Origin: Pavlovales sp. CCMP2436
Taxonomy: Eukaryota > Haptophyta > Pavlovophyceae > Pavlovales
Assembly: GCA_026770615.1 (NCBI GenBank)
Contig: MU631324.1
Location: 330,023 to 341,827 of the forward strand
Direction: 5' to 3'
Length of the DNA: 11,805 nt
Position 1 is the stretch's first letter. Every line of letters starts with the position of its first letter. Below, in pieces: positions 1 through 7,512 of this stretch. The notes beneath the pieces were generated by a model. It ran no database searches, had not been told where the DNA came from, and worked only from the letters and a program-made list of their open reading frames with translations. The position numbers and the translations under genes are program-made.

Positions 1-24
1 CCCCCCTTCTTCATCCCGCGTTAG

Positions 25-464
25 CAATTGCGCTCAATGACGTCGCACGTCCCGAAGCAGCCGAGGCGGTACGCTTTTTTCTTTTCTTTTTTCGAATCTG
101 AATCTGAATACTGTGTCTATTTATTCCCTTTTTCCTTGTATTTTTGATATATTAACGTGAATGTGAACATGCTACTTCATGCCACGTCTATTCATTCCTT
201 AAATATTTCCAGCATCAATATTGTGATTTTCGCTTTGAACATCTTTTACTCTTAACAGATTTTATTTTTTACATATTTTATTTTAACTTATTGTGGTTTT
301 CAGGTGGCGCGGCTCATGCAGTTGGGCATCGAGACGACGATGCTGACCGGCGCCTCCGCCACCACGGCCAAACCCATCGCCAAACAACTCGCGCTGGTCG
401 ACTGGCACGCCGGTAGTGAGAACTAAAAAATGAATACTCATAATGATGATGATGAGGATAAGAA

Positions 465-511
<47 letters not shown>

Positions 512-1391
512 CCAGTAGTGGGGCGAGAACGAGTGTGCAACAACTCGTAAGAGCAGACTCGTTCAAATCCGGACTGGGCCGAATCCGGGGCAACTGCCAA
601 ACAAAGGCAGCTGGAAAGCTTCATAGCAAACATTCATAGTAACAGCAACAACAACAACACCAACACGCATCAGTGTGTAACATCTAGATTAACGTCCGTC
701 CCCTGACAGGTCTCCACCGGACCCAAGCGTTGAGAAACACTTGGGCCAAGGGACCTTTGCAGAGCATACGGATACCGTCCCCAATCAGTAACAGCAACAA
801 CAACAACAACAACAACAGCACTCGCAGCCTATTTTCCTTTTTCTCCGAGGGCCGATCTTTAAAAAGAAAACAGGCTGACAACAATCTTCATCAAACGTTG
901 CCAGGCCTGCTGCCCGCGCAGAAGGGCGCCTGGGTGCGCGAGCGGCGCGCCCGCGGGCCCGTCGCGATGCTCGGCGACGGAATCAACGATGCACTCGCTC
1001 TGGCCGACGCGGACGTGGGGGTGGCCATGGGCGGGTCCGGCACGGTACACACACAACACACAATAGAAAACAGAAGAAAAAAACAGATTGTTTTTGTTGA
1101 TGATGATTGTCAACAATGTTTGTGTGTTTTCGGATGTGTGTTTGCAATTCTGATGCGAGTGAACACCTCCTGCTGAACACTGATTCTGCGCAGGCGCTGG
1201 CGTGCGAGGCGGCCTCTATCGTGTTGCTCGATGAGAACTTGCTCCGCCTCCCGCAGGCCGTGCGCCACGCGCACAGGACCCGCCTGGTGGTGCGCGCCAA
1301 CATCACCATCTCCGTGGGCGCCAAGATCGTCGCGGGGAGCCTCGCGCTCTTTGGGCTGCTCCCGCTTGCCATGGCGGTGGGGATGGTAGGC

Positions 1392-1427
<36 letters not shown>

Positions 1428-1693
1428 GAGTTATGGGGGATAGCCAGTATTCAACGTAGCGCACGTCATTCTACTTTTACACTTATTCATTGTAGGACCT
1501 CGGCGCGACGCTCCTCGTTCTTGCCGTCGGCACGGTCACGCTGCGCGACGACATCTGGCGCGACGAGCGCGCCGCTTCGCCGCCGGCCGAGCGGACGCGC
1601 ACGAACGCGGAGGCCGAGCTGGGCGAGACGACCTCCGAGGCCCTCCGCAAGCCGCTGCTGCGCGAGCTCGAGCCGGTGGCTCCTCAGCTTTAG
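25..1693 (+). CDS. P1B-type heavy-metal (probably Zn/Cd/Pb class) transporting ATPase, 3' part, five exons
   Basis: ATP-driven export of a transition-metal ion across a membrane is the known role of this family. I assemble exons 25-68, 304-412, 905-1044, 1194-1385 and 1496-1693, joined by GT-AG introns; exon 1 follows a pyrimidine-rich TTAG end. They give 226 residues of the P domain and last two membrane helices. In order these are ALNDVARPEA, LGIETTMLTGAS, the hinge motif MLGDGINDALALADADVG, MGGSGT, then helix 7 (NITISVGAKIV) and helix 8 (DLGATLLVLAVG), with a hydrophilic tail of about 48 residues ending at TAG 1691-1693. Helix-7 Lys (GAK) and helix-8 Asp (DLG) match the metal-site Lys and Asp of ZntA-like P1B-2 pumps, so Zn/Cd/Pb is more likely than Cu. 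Oddities: the usual TGD motif reads TGA, NDAP reads NDAL and GTD reads GTA, while both Asp of GDGIND are kept. The N-terminal metal-binding region, A domain and DKTGT site lie upstream of the window. Identity is secure; activity is uncertain. Confidence 0.93.
466..510. repeat. (AGT)15 microsatellite in ATPase intron 2
   Basis: Fifteen perfect AGT units lie inside the 492-bp second complete intron (413-904) of the ATPase gene. Read in frame they give poly-Ser on the + strand, but the tract is intronic because exons 304-412 and 905-1044 join in phase across it. Confidence 0.9.
795..817. repeat. (CAA)7 microsatellite in ATPase intron 2
   Basis: Seven CAA units follow AGTAACAG. A shorter CAA tract preceded by the same AGTAACAG lies about 150 bp upstream near 638-657, so the intron seems to have gained this segment twice. 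Confidence 0.85.
1393..1423. repeat. T31 homopolymer in ATPase intron 4
   Basis: An uninterrupted run of 31 T lies seven bases after the donor GT at 1386-1387 of the last intron (1386-1495). It is too far from the acceptor at 1494-1495 to be the ordinary polypyrimidine tract. It could be an integrated poly-A tail read on the other strand or simple slippage. Confidence 0.9.
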
Positions 1694-1824
1694 AAGTGGC
1701 TTGTTGCGTTCCTAGCTGAAAGCGCAGGCGATGACAATCATATCTGAAACCCAACACTAAGTTTTTTTTGTAGACCGCTATTAGTATTAAACACAAACCT
1801 ACTACAGCCACTGACTCAGACTGC

Positions 1825-1905
1825 TCACTCGTGGCGCATGTCATCTTCCTCATAATACCGGGACTGGGTCATTTGGAGCGCGGCGGCCACGTGGCGCTGC
1901 ATGTC
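1825..1905 (-). CDS. Candidate last exon of an unrecognised minus-strand gene
   Basis: Read from 1905 down to the TGA at 1827-1825, the frame gives 26 residues starting DMQRHVAAALQMTQ and ending EEDDMRHE. It is amphipathic, then acidic, and reads like a genuine protein C-terminus. A CAG at 1908-1906 would serve as acceptor, although the upstream stretch is not pyrimidine-rich; the same frame also stays open up to 2085. The stop lies 131 bp from the ATPase stop on the other strand, a normal convergent spacing. The short run resembles a ubiquitin-interacting helix only loosely and I assign no function. It may be part of the same gene as the segments at 2015-2248 and 2312-2768. Confidence 0.3.
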   Translation of the reverse strand, partial: DMQRHVAAALQMTQSRYYEEDDMRHE

Positions 1906-2014
1906 CTGATCTTGGCTTGTTGTATTTGTAAATTGAATCCGACCGAACGCGACACGCTGAATAAATATGCGTCGCGGCGTGGTCGCGGCGTCGTGCGGCG
2001 CGGCACGGCAGTCA

Positions 2015-2248
2015 TCGGCGGGCCACGGTGCGTCGAGAGAGAAGCGCTCGCAAGTCGCTGCGCTCAGACGCAGGATCTCTCGCAATCTCGAGGATCATCG
2101 CCCCAAACATGGCCGAGTCGTGCTGCGCCTTGAGCACAAACTTGGGCTTGTTGCTCGTCCATCTTGCCGAGCCCGACCTCGCTCGTTCTTCTTGCCAAAC
2201 ATGAGACGCCGCCTCCTCCTCCTCTAGGCACGCCCTCGCGGCGCGCCC
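2015..2248 (-). pseudogene. Coding-like 78-codon open segment, unrecognised, probably a gene fragment
   Basis: Between in-frame stops at 2251-2249 and 2014-2012, the minus strand is open for 78 codons. It includes LEEEEAASHVWQEERARSGS and KPKFVLKAQHDSAMFGAMIL followed by EIARDP. The balanced composition and GC-rich third positions look coding, but there is no ATG near its start. An overlapping frame contains EVGLGKMDEQ, so either a short intron or a frameshift separates pieces of one gene. I recognise no family. It could be an internal exon of the gene ending at 1825, or a decayed copy. Confidence 0.28.
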
Positions 2249-2311
2249 TCACGGCGTGTGCGCCCGCCGGTGAGCGCGCAGCGGCGAGCTCTCGCACGCT
2301 AGATCGATTCA

Positions 2312-2768
2312 GCGTTTCTCGAGGTGCTCGCGGTGCTCGAGGTGCTCGATGTGCTGGATGGGGCCAAAGACGGCGGCCTCGCGATGTTCTCGCGCCTCGC
2401 GCTTTGAATGGCGAGGCCGCGCCGTCAAGTCCGTCCCGTGGCCTGCGCTCCAGCGAGCCCTTCAAGTTGCGCCCCACATGGCTCTTCTTGCGCGACATGC
2501 TAGAGGGGTGGAGGACGTCAAACGGGGGCGAGGTGTCCTCACGCACGAGAGCGAGTTTTGCGCCCGCGTCCAGATCGCGGCACGCGCCGCTTCCCGCTGC
2601 GTGCCGCCGTGCGATCGCTCGCAGCAGGGCCGGCCGCCATCGTGCACACACCTCGCCCGAGCTAAGCATGACCGACGACAGATTGTTAATGAAGGGGGGT
2701 TCGGGCTGGCGGTACGTTTCAAGTTCAAGTAGGTTGATATTAACGCTCCGACGCAGGCTCCTACGCAA
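2312..2768 (-). pseudogene. Frame-broken coding-like region, unrecognised
   Basis: One minus-strand frame carries LDAGAKLALVREDTSPPFDV and then MSRKKSHVGRNLKGSLERR. Near 2410-2425 the protein-like signal appears to switch by one base into a second frame, which reads AAVFGPIQHIEHLEHREHLE and stops at the TGA at 2311-2309. The first frame stays open through the whole region but becomes low-complexity (repeated APR). This suggests one gene with a single-base indel, or an exon boundary I cannot place. The 5' end overlaps a dispersed repeat (2686-2769), so the true gene start is not visible. Function unknown. Confidence 0.25.
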
Positions 2769-2769
2769 T
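2686..2769. repeat. Dispersed repeat A, copy 1
   Basis: About 84 bp beginning TTAATGAAGGGGGGTTCGGG match 9943-10028 with roughly six mismatches and one gap in the first 80 aligned positions. A 12-mer downstream (GCCACTTCTACC, about 2778-2790) recurs in inverted orientation beside the other copy (GGTAGAAGTGGC, about 10045-10056), so the downstream edge of one copy has been inverted. Confidence 0.85.
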
Positions 2770-2839
2770 GTAATGATATGCCACTTCTACCGCCTGGGGC
2801 GCAGTTTCTGCGTCCAGGTGGCCCCGTGTGTCAGCGTCT

Positions 2840-3350
2840 AAGCGTCACTCTGTTGAGCTTCAGCGTCACCTTGCGGTGATACCAAAACGTCGACTGAGCT
2901 CCGAGGCAGGCGATTTCGTTTCGGGTTTGGTCGAAGATAGGTTCCACTGCGGTGTCTCGCTCCACGCAGCACCATAGTCCACATTGCGCCGCATGACAGT
3001 GTAAGTCTTCGGGCCCATTGCATTGCCGAAGCACGCACGCAGATGCCAATTGCGACATGGAAGGTCGTCGGGTCGAGGGCTGTCAGATGTCAGCAGCACT
3101 GGATCCAGGATCCAGAGCGTCCGGCGTCGGTTGCTTCGGCGGTGGCGCAGGTGCTGCGTTCGCCTTGGCGTCCGGAAGGGGGGGGGGAGTCTCGGCGAAT
3201 GGGGGCCGTCGAGTGTGCTGCGCGAATATGTATGGCGTCACCCGCTGCGCGCGCTTGTTGAGCTTCTGGACGGTCAGCGTGACGGCGATATCGGTTGATC
3301 GGGTCGCGGGCTTGGGAACAGGCATACGGTAGGACTATTTCATGTTTATT
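2840..3350. other. No secure gene; unresolved GC-rich sequence
   Basis: Several short overlapping frames are open on both strands. On the minus strand two look protein-like (TYTVMRRNVDYGAAWSETPQ near 2900-3010, and VTLTVQKLNKRAQRVTPYIF near 3230-3300) but they lie in different frames and match no family I know. A G10 run sits at 3178-3187, and an overlapping double BamHI-like palindrome (CTGGATCCAGGATCCAG) at about 3101-3117. I call no gene. Confidence 0.4.
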
Positions 3351-3355
3351 CAATT

Positions 3356-3401
3356 TATATATATATATATATATATAGCGGCTCAGCAGTTTTCAAGAGG
3401 T
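3356..3401 (-). repeat. (TA)11 plus inverted partial copy of dispersed repeat C
   Basis: A 22-base TA tract (3356-3377) runs into GCGGCTCAGCA and then TTTTCAAGAGGT. The reverse complement reads ACCTCTTGAAAA, TGCTGAGCCGC, then TATATA. This matches the end of the repeats at 9852-9946 and 11091-11189 (ACCTGTTGAACCA, TGCTGAGCCGC, TATATA). It is a truncated, diverged, inverted family member. Confidence 0.7.
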
Positions 3402-3513
3402 CTGGGTCTGAGAGCTTAATGTCAAACACGCATCAGAGAAGGCGTTGGGCAGGGGTTGTAGCCGAGACTACAGCCCCCCGCCCTTCGCTATTCTCAAACA
3501 CGCATACACACCC

Positions 3514-3585
3514 GCATCCAACCACCCACCCACACACCCACCCGCAATCGCATCCAACCACCCACCCACACACCTACCCGCAATC
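3514..3585. repeat. Two-copy 36-bp tandem repeat
   Basis: Two adjacent 36-bp units (3514-3549 and 3550-3585) beginning GCATCCAACCACCCACCCAC differ at one base (CCC versus CCT). The upstream CACGCATACACACCCGCATCC is of similar composition. The encoded peptide is an artefact of the CA/CCC-rich repeat. Confidence 0.9.
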
Positions 3586-3632
3586 ACACTGAAGTACGGC
3601 GAGCTGCTCCCAGCCCCCCGTAAGCTGCCCCC

Positions 3633-3717
3633 AGCCCCCCGCAGCGGTGGGCTCCCAGCCCCCCGCAGCGGTGGGCTCCCAGCCCCCCGCAGCGGTGGGC
3701 TCCCAGCCCCCCGCAGC
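3633..3717. repeat. 24-bp tandem repeat, 3.5 copies
   Basis: Units at 3633-3656, 3657-3680 and 3681-3704, plus a partial unit at 3705-3717, begin AGCCCCCCGCAGCGG and end TGGGCTCCC. A degenerate unit precedes them at about 3612-3632. Because 24 is a multiple of three, both strands stay open through the array, so the resulting repeat-containing frames are not evidence of a gene. Confidence 0.93.
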
Positions 3718-4500
3718 TTCAGCGCGCCAAGTTTCCGAACCTGGTCACTGATGCGCACGCCCGGCCCACTTCTCGCCATCGTATGGCGACTGAAAGCGGC
3801 CATGGAGACACCTCGAGTTTTGGTCTTTTTCACCATCGGCTGCAGTAGCCGCAGGCGATGCCCAACGGATAAGACCCCCGTTGCTCGAGACTTTCCGGCG
3901 TACACACCAGGGCGGGGAAGGAGTGAAATCCTTAAAGATGCCCGAGCATGTTGCTTGTAAGTCGTCAGCGATGGCGCGGAGGAGGCAGCGCGCGCGCCAG
4001 AGGCGCCCGCAACGTGTCCAGCCGCAATTATTAAATTTACAACAAGCCTCTTGGGTGCTGGAGCCGGCGCTAGCTGCCGGTTGCGAGCGATTAGCGCGCG
4101 GGCTGCGCCGGATGCGAGCCTCGTCATGCACTTTTGAAGAGACTAGTCTAGCATTATTACTATCCTCAGCATTTTGCGATAGCACAACCAAAATAATCGG
4201 TTTACCCTTTTGGACATTATCATTTTTTAAAAACTTCAAACAGGGTGGAGCCCTTCGTTCCCCATATCTGCGACAGCACACGGCTTGGGCCGAACATCCC
4301 TTTCGTAGCTGTTAATTTTTTTAATATGGATTTCTTTTAATGTGCCCCAGGTCCCAGGCGACTGGGCTCTAACTTTTCAGCCGGCGGGGACGTTGGGAAG
4401 GCCCCCATTGTAGCGGATAAATTGAGTGACCAACATTATGAGCCGGAGTATTAGTTCTTTTTTAACACCTCCCCCCTTGCAGCCCCCCTCAACTGCAGAA
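3718..4500. other. Intergenic stretch without a recognised gene
   Basis: Positions 3718-4130 are GC-rich and open in several frames on both strands, none of which resembles a known protein. Positions 4140-4340 become AT-rich. Just before the ice-binding gene there is a C-rich patch (about 4469-4490). I see no RNA gene or transposon ends here. Confidence 0.5.
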
Positions 4501-4504
4501 TTCT

Positions 4505-4510
4505 TATAAA
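4505..4510 (+). promoter_or_regulatory. TATA-like box of the ice-binding protein gene
   Basis: TATAAA lies 60 bp before the ATG at 4570. A start site 25-30 bp downstream would leave a 5' UTR of about 30 bases, which consists largely of a CGCCAA hexanucleotide repeat (about 4540-4560). The position fits, but the assignment is by motif only. Confidence 0.4.
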
Positions 4511-4569
4511 ATTCTTCGCATCTCCATCCACAAAACGCCGCCAACGCCAACGCCAACGCCGATAACGCC

Positions 4570-5394
4570 ATGACATCGTTCCTCCGCTCCACGATCGCCC
4601 TCCGCTCGACGATGCTCGCCTTTATGCTCGCGATGGCACTCGCCGCCCCCATCGGCCACCTCCGCCGCCTTCAGGAAACCGCAACCGAAACTGTCGACCT
4701 CGGCACGGCCGACACCTTCGCCATCCTGACCAAGTCGGGCATCACGTCTGTCGCCCCCTCGGATATCACCGGTGACATCGGAGTCAGCCCGATCGCGGCC
4801 ACGGCCATGACGGGCTTCGCGCTGACCATGGATCCGTCGGGCCAGTTCTCCACCTCGGACCAGGTCACAGGCAAGTGCTTCGCGGCCGACTACACCTCGC
4901 CCACGCCCGCCAAGATGACGAAAGCCATCAGCGACATGGAGGCGGCCTACACCGACGCAGCAGGGCGCCCGGTCGTCGCCGCCAACCTCAACAGAAAAGG
5001 CGGCCTCATCGACGGAGAGACATTCGAGACGGGCGTACACCGGTGGGGCAGCGAGGTCAAATTCGAAATCGAGATCTTCATCGAGGGCGACGAGGACGAT
5101 ATCTTTATCTTCCAAACCTCCGGCAACGTGAACGCGGGCAATGGCGCAAAGGTCACGCTCGTCCCGAAGTCCACGACTGTCGCCGGCATTAAAGTGTTCA
5201 CCGGCAACCCTCCCAAGGCCTCTAACATCTTCTGGCAGGTGGCCGGAAAGATCGATGCCGGCATCAACTCGCACCTCGAGGGCACCTTCCTGGTCCAGAC
5301 CCACTCCGCATTCAGATCTGGCTCGAGGCTCAACGGCCGCGCCCTCGCCCAGACGGCCGTCACTCTCATCGATACGACCATCTACCTCGAGTAG
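4570..5394 (+). CDS. Secreted ice-binding (antifreeze) protein, DUF3494 family
   Basis: A complete 274-residue frame without introns. Residues 15-27 (MLAFMLAMALAAP) form a hydrophobic signal-peptide core with a likely cut at ALA-AP; the Met at residue 15 (4612) is an alternative start. The DUF3494 domain fills residues 42-273: VDLGTADTFAILTKSGIT, ITGDIGVSP (66-74), TGKCFAADY (100-108), PTPAKMTKAISDMEAAYTDA, IFIFQTSG, NIFWQVAG (219-226) and the diagnostic end LNGRALAQTAVTL (254-266). Known members fold as a discontinuous beta-helix that adsorbs to ice through one flat face, inhibiting recrystallisation outside the cell; that role is inferred here. The loop between VTLV and NIFWQVAG looks longer than in many bacterial forms. 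No second domain or anchor is present. Codon use is GC-rich like the ATPase exons. The family is patchily distributed and widely thought to have moved between bacteria, fungi and algae, which fits the absence of introns. Confidence 0.96.
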   Translation: MTSFLRSTIALRSTMLAFMLAMALAAPIGHLRRLQETATETVDLGTADTFAILTKSGITSVAPSDITGDIGVSPIAATAMTGFALTMDPSGQFSTSDQVTGKCFAADYTSPTPAKMTKAISDMEAAYTDAAGRPVVAANLNRKGGLIDGETFETGVHRWGSEVKFEIEIFIEGDEDDIFIFQTSGNVNAGNGAKVTLVPKSTTVAGIKVFTGNPPKASNIFWQVAGKIDAGINSHLEGTFLVQTHSAFRSGSRLNGRALAQTAVTLIDTTIYLE

Positions 5395-5640
5395 ACTAAC
5401 TGCAGCGCGCATGGCATGATGCCGTGTAACCCAAGTGTCGACATCATCAATCGGCAGCGCTGACACAGTGACATCCGTCGGCCCGGGCTGACATCCCGCC
5501 GGCCGACTGAGTTCCACTCCTAGCAATACAGCTCTTCCCACATAAGTTCTAGCACTAGTGCAACCAAATTAAGTTGTAGCTTTCTACACTTATACGCGCG
5601 TGTTTTGTTACCCTCCGCTCTTGTCCTTCTGTGGGCACTT
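5395..5640. other. 3' flank of the ice-binding protein gene
   Basis: Noncoding sequence of mixed composition. I find no canonical AATAAA within the first 200 bp after the TAG, and no other feature. Confidence 0.5.
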
Positions 5641-5649
5641 TTGGCGGGA

Positions 5650-5892
5650 GGGAACGTCGAACGTACCCCCCCCAACTCGCAGCCTGCGGCCGCGAATGTT
5701 GAACGTACTCCCCCTACGTTCGAGCTCGCGGTCTGCGGCCGCGATCGGGCGGAACGACCCCACCCCTCGCTTCATTTAGCGATCAGAGGCCGAAACGACC
5801 CCTTCCGGGGCCCTCGCTCCTTTTGAAAAAGAGGCCGGAACGACCCCCCCCCCTCCCCCTTTTTTTTTCGAGCGACGTTGAACGAACCCCGC
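5650..5892. repeat. C-rich dispersed repeat R, copy 1
   Basis: Two kinds of unit recur. The first is a variant of AACGTTGAACGTACCCCCC, near 5651, 5696 and 5873. The second is GGCCGGAACGACCCC followed by CTCGCT, near 5750, 5790 and 5833. CTCGCRGYCTGCGGCCGCGA occurs at 5676-5695 and 5725-5744, a 49-bp period. The block GATCGGGCGGAAC ... GCGATCAGAGGCCG ... TTTTGAAAAAGAGGCCGGAA is repeated at 8768-8855. No terminal inverted repeats or coding capacity seen. Confidence 0.85.
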
Positions 5893-6077
5893 ATTACCAC
5901 GTTCCACTCATAAATATTACATAATAAATCGCAGATATAACTATATTCGTATCCTCTCTCTAAATAGCGCAGTGCTAATCCCTCATTACTTGCGAAGAAA
6001 AAAATGATGTCATTTATTAGTAATGGTGGCAGGATTCGTTACAACTGAACCTATTCATTCAACAGAATTAGCCTCAG
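5893..6077. other. AT-rich noncoding spacer
   Basis: Short AT-rich sequence between dispersed repeats. No frame, RNA or repeat that I can support. Confidence 0.5.
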
Positions 6078-6200
6078 TTCATGAATGAACATTCATGAGC
6101 GCGAATGAACAGCACCGGCGCTGAATGAGGCAATGAGCTTGATGAACGGGGCCCAGTCTGATGAGCCAGCATGACCACGAGCACAGGCTGGCGCGCGGCT
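6078..6200. repeat. ATGAATGA-rich segment related to the foldback element at 6561-6733
   Basis: Contains the foldback TTCATGAATGAACATTCATG and further words (GCGAATGAACAG, GGCGCTGAATGAGG, GATGAGCCAGCATGA). These parallel CATGAACATTCA, GGCGCTGATGAATGA and ATGAGCCAGTGAATGA in the downstream foldback element. I read it as a diverged or truncated relative; boundaries are approximate. Confidence 0.45.
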
Positions 6201-6380
6201 CTCCTTCCACCGGCGGGCAACACCAGCCACCAACCAGAACGCACGTTAGATTAGTAGAGGGCTCTGCGCCGTAGTGATTTGGCGGATGGTCCAACCCCGT
6301 TATGTATGCACGACGATTTTTTTTTACGTCAAATAGGTAAAATAGTGCGAAGATGTGGCTGTCACATAGAGTTGGAAGCC

Positions 6381-6554
6381 TACAGGGGATCGATCACGGG
6401 CAATAAGAACGGCGGGTTTTGAGGCTGGGGCTGAGTTTCTTAGCAAATAACATACAATAAAGCTTTAAATTTGGTTAAAATTAATATTGAAGGGCTAAAA
6501 AACAGGGCTCAGTTTCTTAACACGACGGTTTCTTATTGCCCGCGATCCCCTGTA
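6381..6554 (+). mobile_element. MITE copy 1, Tc1/mariner-like (TA flanks)
   Basis: The left end reads TACAGGGGATCGATCA then CGGGCAATAAGAA. The right end, reverse complemented, reads TACAGGGGATCG then CGGGCAATAAGAA, the only difference being a 4-base insertion on the left. The 170-bp body between the TA dinucleotides has no coding capacity. A subterminal motif (GGGCTGAGTTTCTTAGCA, about 6428-6445) is repeated near the other end (GGGCTCAGTTTCTTAACA, about 6505-6522). TA on both sides and ends beginning CAG suggest mobilisation in trans by a Tc1/mariner-type transposase; no transposase is present. It is related to the element at 7836-7990. Confidence 0.82.
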
Positions 6555-6560
6555 CTGTAC

Positions 6561-6733
6561 CAGTGCTTGGCCCTCATGAACATTCACTAACTTCTGGCGC
6601 TGATGAATGAGCCAGTGAATGAGCGCGCGGGCACCAGCGGCCGTGGATGAAGAACGCACGAGGGTTCATTCACTGGCTCATGAACTGTTCATCTGAAGGC
6701 CCTCATGAATTATAACATGAGGGCTTAGCACTG
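6561..6733. mobile_element. Foldback element with 18-bp imperfect terminal inverted repeats
   Basis: The left end CAGTGCTTGGCCCTCATG (6561-6578) matches the reverse complement of 6716-6733, CAGTGCTAAGCCCTCATG, at 16 of 18 positions. Internally ATGAGCCAGTGAATGA (6607-6622) and its exact complement TCATTCACTGGCTCAT (6666-6681) form a 16-bp stem, and a smaller stem lies at the right end. I could not find a convincing target-site duplication, so superfamily is open. It starts only six bases after MITE copy 1. Confidence 0.6.
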
Positions 6734-6822
6734 AAATAGCGTAGTACTTTTTTAAATTGAGCGCGGGCCGCGGACGAGCGGCGGACGAGCAGATTTGAAC
6801 GGTAGCCAGGACGGACGTACGC

Positions 6823-7482
6823 ATGCTGGTGTTCCTCGTCCTCGCGCTCGTCGTTGCGGCTCAGCGCACGGTGGGCCGCGTGAGCTTGGACTACATAAGC
6901 CGCGCGCTCCTCGCGCGCGGCTTGCTCCTCGTCAAGCGGGTGCGCGTGCTCGTGGGTTGGAGGCACGTCCACGCTGCCGACCCCGCGGCTGGCCACGCAT
7001 GCCCAGATGGCCACACTGGCTCCGCATGCCCGGATGGCCGCATGGTCCGCTCTCTCCTCGCGCGCGTCATAATCCTCGCCAAGCGGGCCCGCACGAGGCG
7101 TCGACGCGCCATCCACGATGCCGAGCGGTCCTTACTCTTTGCGCTCAGCCCGGAACTCGTTCAGCAGGTGAAGGCTTATTAGCGCGATGCACCCAGCCGC
7201 GTCGACCCAGAGCTGGCGCAGCATGCTGCGGCGAGGCTCGCGAAGCGGGCTGCGGCGAGGCTCGGGCAGCTGCTCACAACGCAAGGTCGCCGTCCGTCTC
7301 GGTCAACTGTCACTGGCTGCACCGCGTCGCTGAGCCGCGGCGTTGCTGCGGCGTACCATCGCGCGGCCGAGCTGCCCCGCGACCTTCAGAAGGAGCTCAA
7401 GTCGGTCAACCCCATCGTCCAGGACTTGCTTTCCGTAGTGGCGATCACGTGCGTCGCTTTCCCCCGCTCGACGAGGAGCATC
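6823..7482 (+). pseudogene. Coding-like + frame broken by an in-frame TAG, unrecognised
   Basis: From ATG 6823 (MLVFLVLALVVAAQRTVG, resembling a signal peptide) the frame is open to TAG 7180-7182. The same frame then stays open past 7482 and is more protein-like downstream: VDPELAQHAAARLAKRAAAR and AAYHRAAELPRDLQKELKSV then NPIVQDLLSVVAI. Codons have GC-rich third positions, as in the ATPase and ice-binding genes. A pair of similar segments (LLARGLLLVKRVR and LLARVIILAKRAR) and a 16-bp DNA repeat (GCATGCCCRGATGGCC) suggest an internal duplication. Either this is a gene with a premature stop, or the TAG lies in a very short intron (a GTGAAG...CCCAG candidate of about 29 bases at 7168-7196). 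An alternative minus-strand frame overlaps (6703-7116) and cannot be excluded for the first half. Function unknown. Confidence 0.3.
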
Positions 7483-7512
7483 GTACAACCGGGGAGTAGT
7501 TACATTTGGCAT
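7483..7512 (+). repeat. Left flanking direct repeat of the 106-bp array
   Basis: GTACAACCGGGGAGTAGTTA followed by CATTTGGCAT recurs at 8182-8211 with one mismatch in 30. The pair brackets the tandem array. Confidence 0.88.

Noticed and set aside
430..639. Poly-Ser frame (+) and poly-Thr frame (-)
   Set aside because: They come from the (AGT)15 microsatellite inside an ATPase intron whose flanking exons splice in phase.
2866..3325. Minus-strand frames TYTVMRRNVDYGAAWSETPQ and VTLTVQKLNKRAQRVTPYIF as exons of a gene
   Set aside because: They look protein-like, but I found no splice sites joining them and no family match. Kept only as a note.
3445..3960. Long + frame of 171 codons with PAPRSGGL repeats
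   Set aside because: It arises from the 36-bp and 24-bp tandem repeats, whose periods are multiples of three. The minus strand is equally open and no domain is recognisable.
4504..5541. 345-codon minus-strand frame opposite the ice-binding gene
   Set aside because: It is the GC-rich antisense shadow of the DUF3494 coding sequence and shows no known domain.
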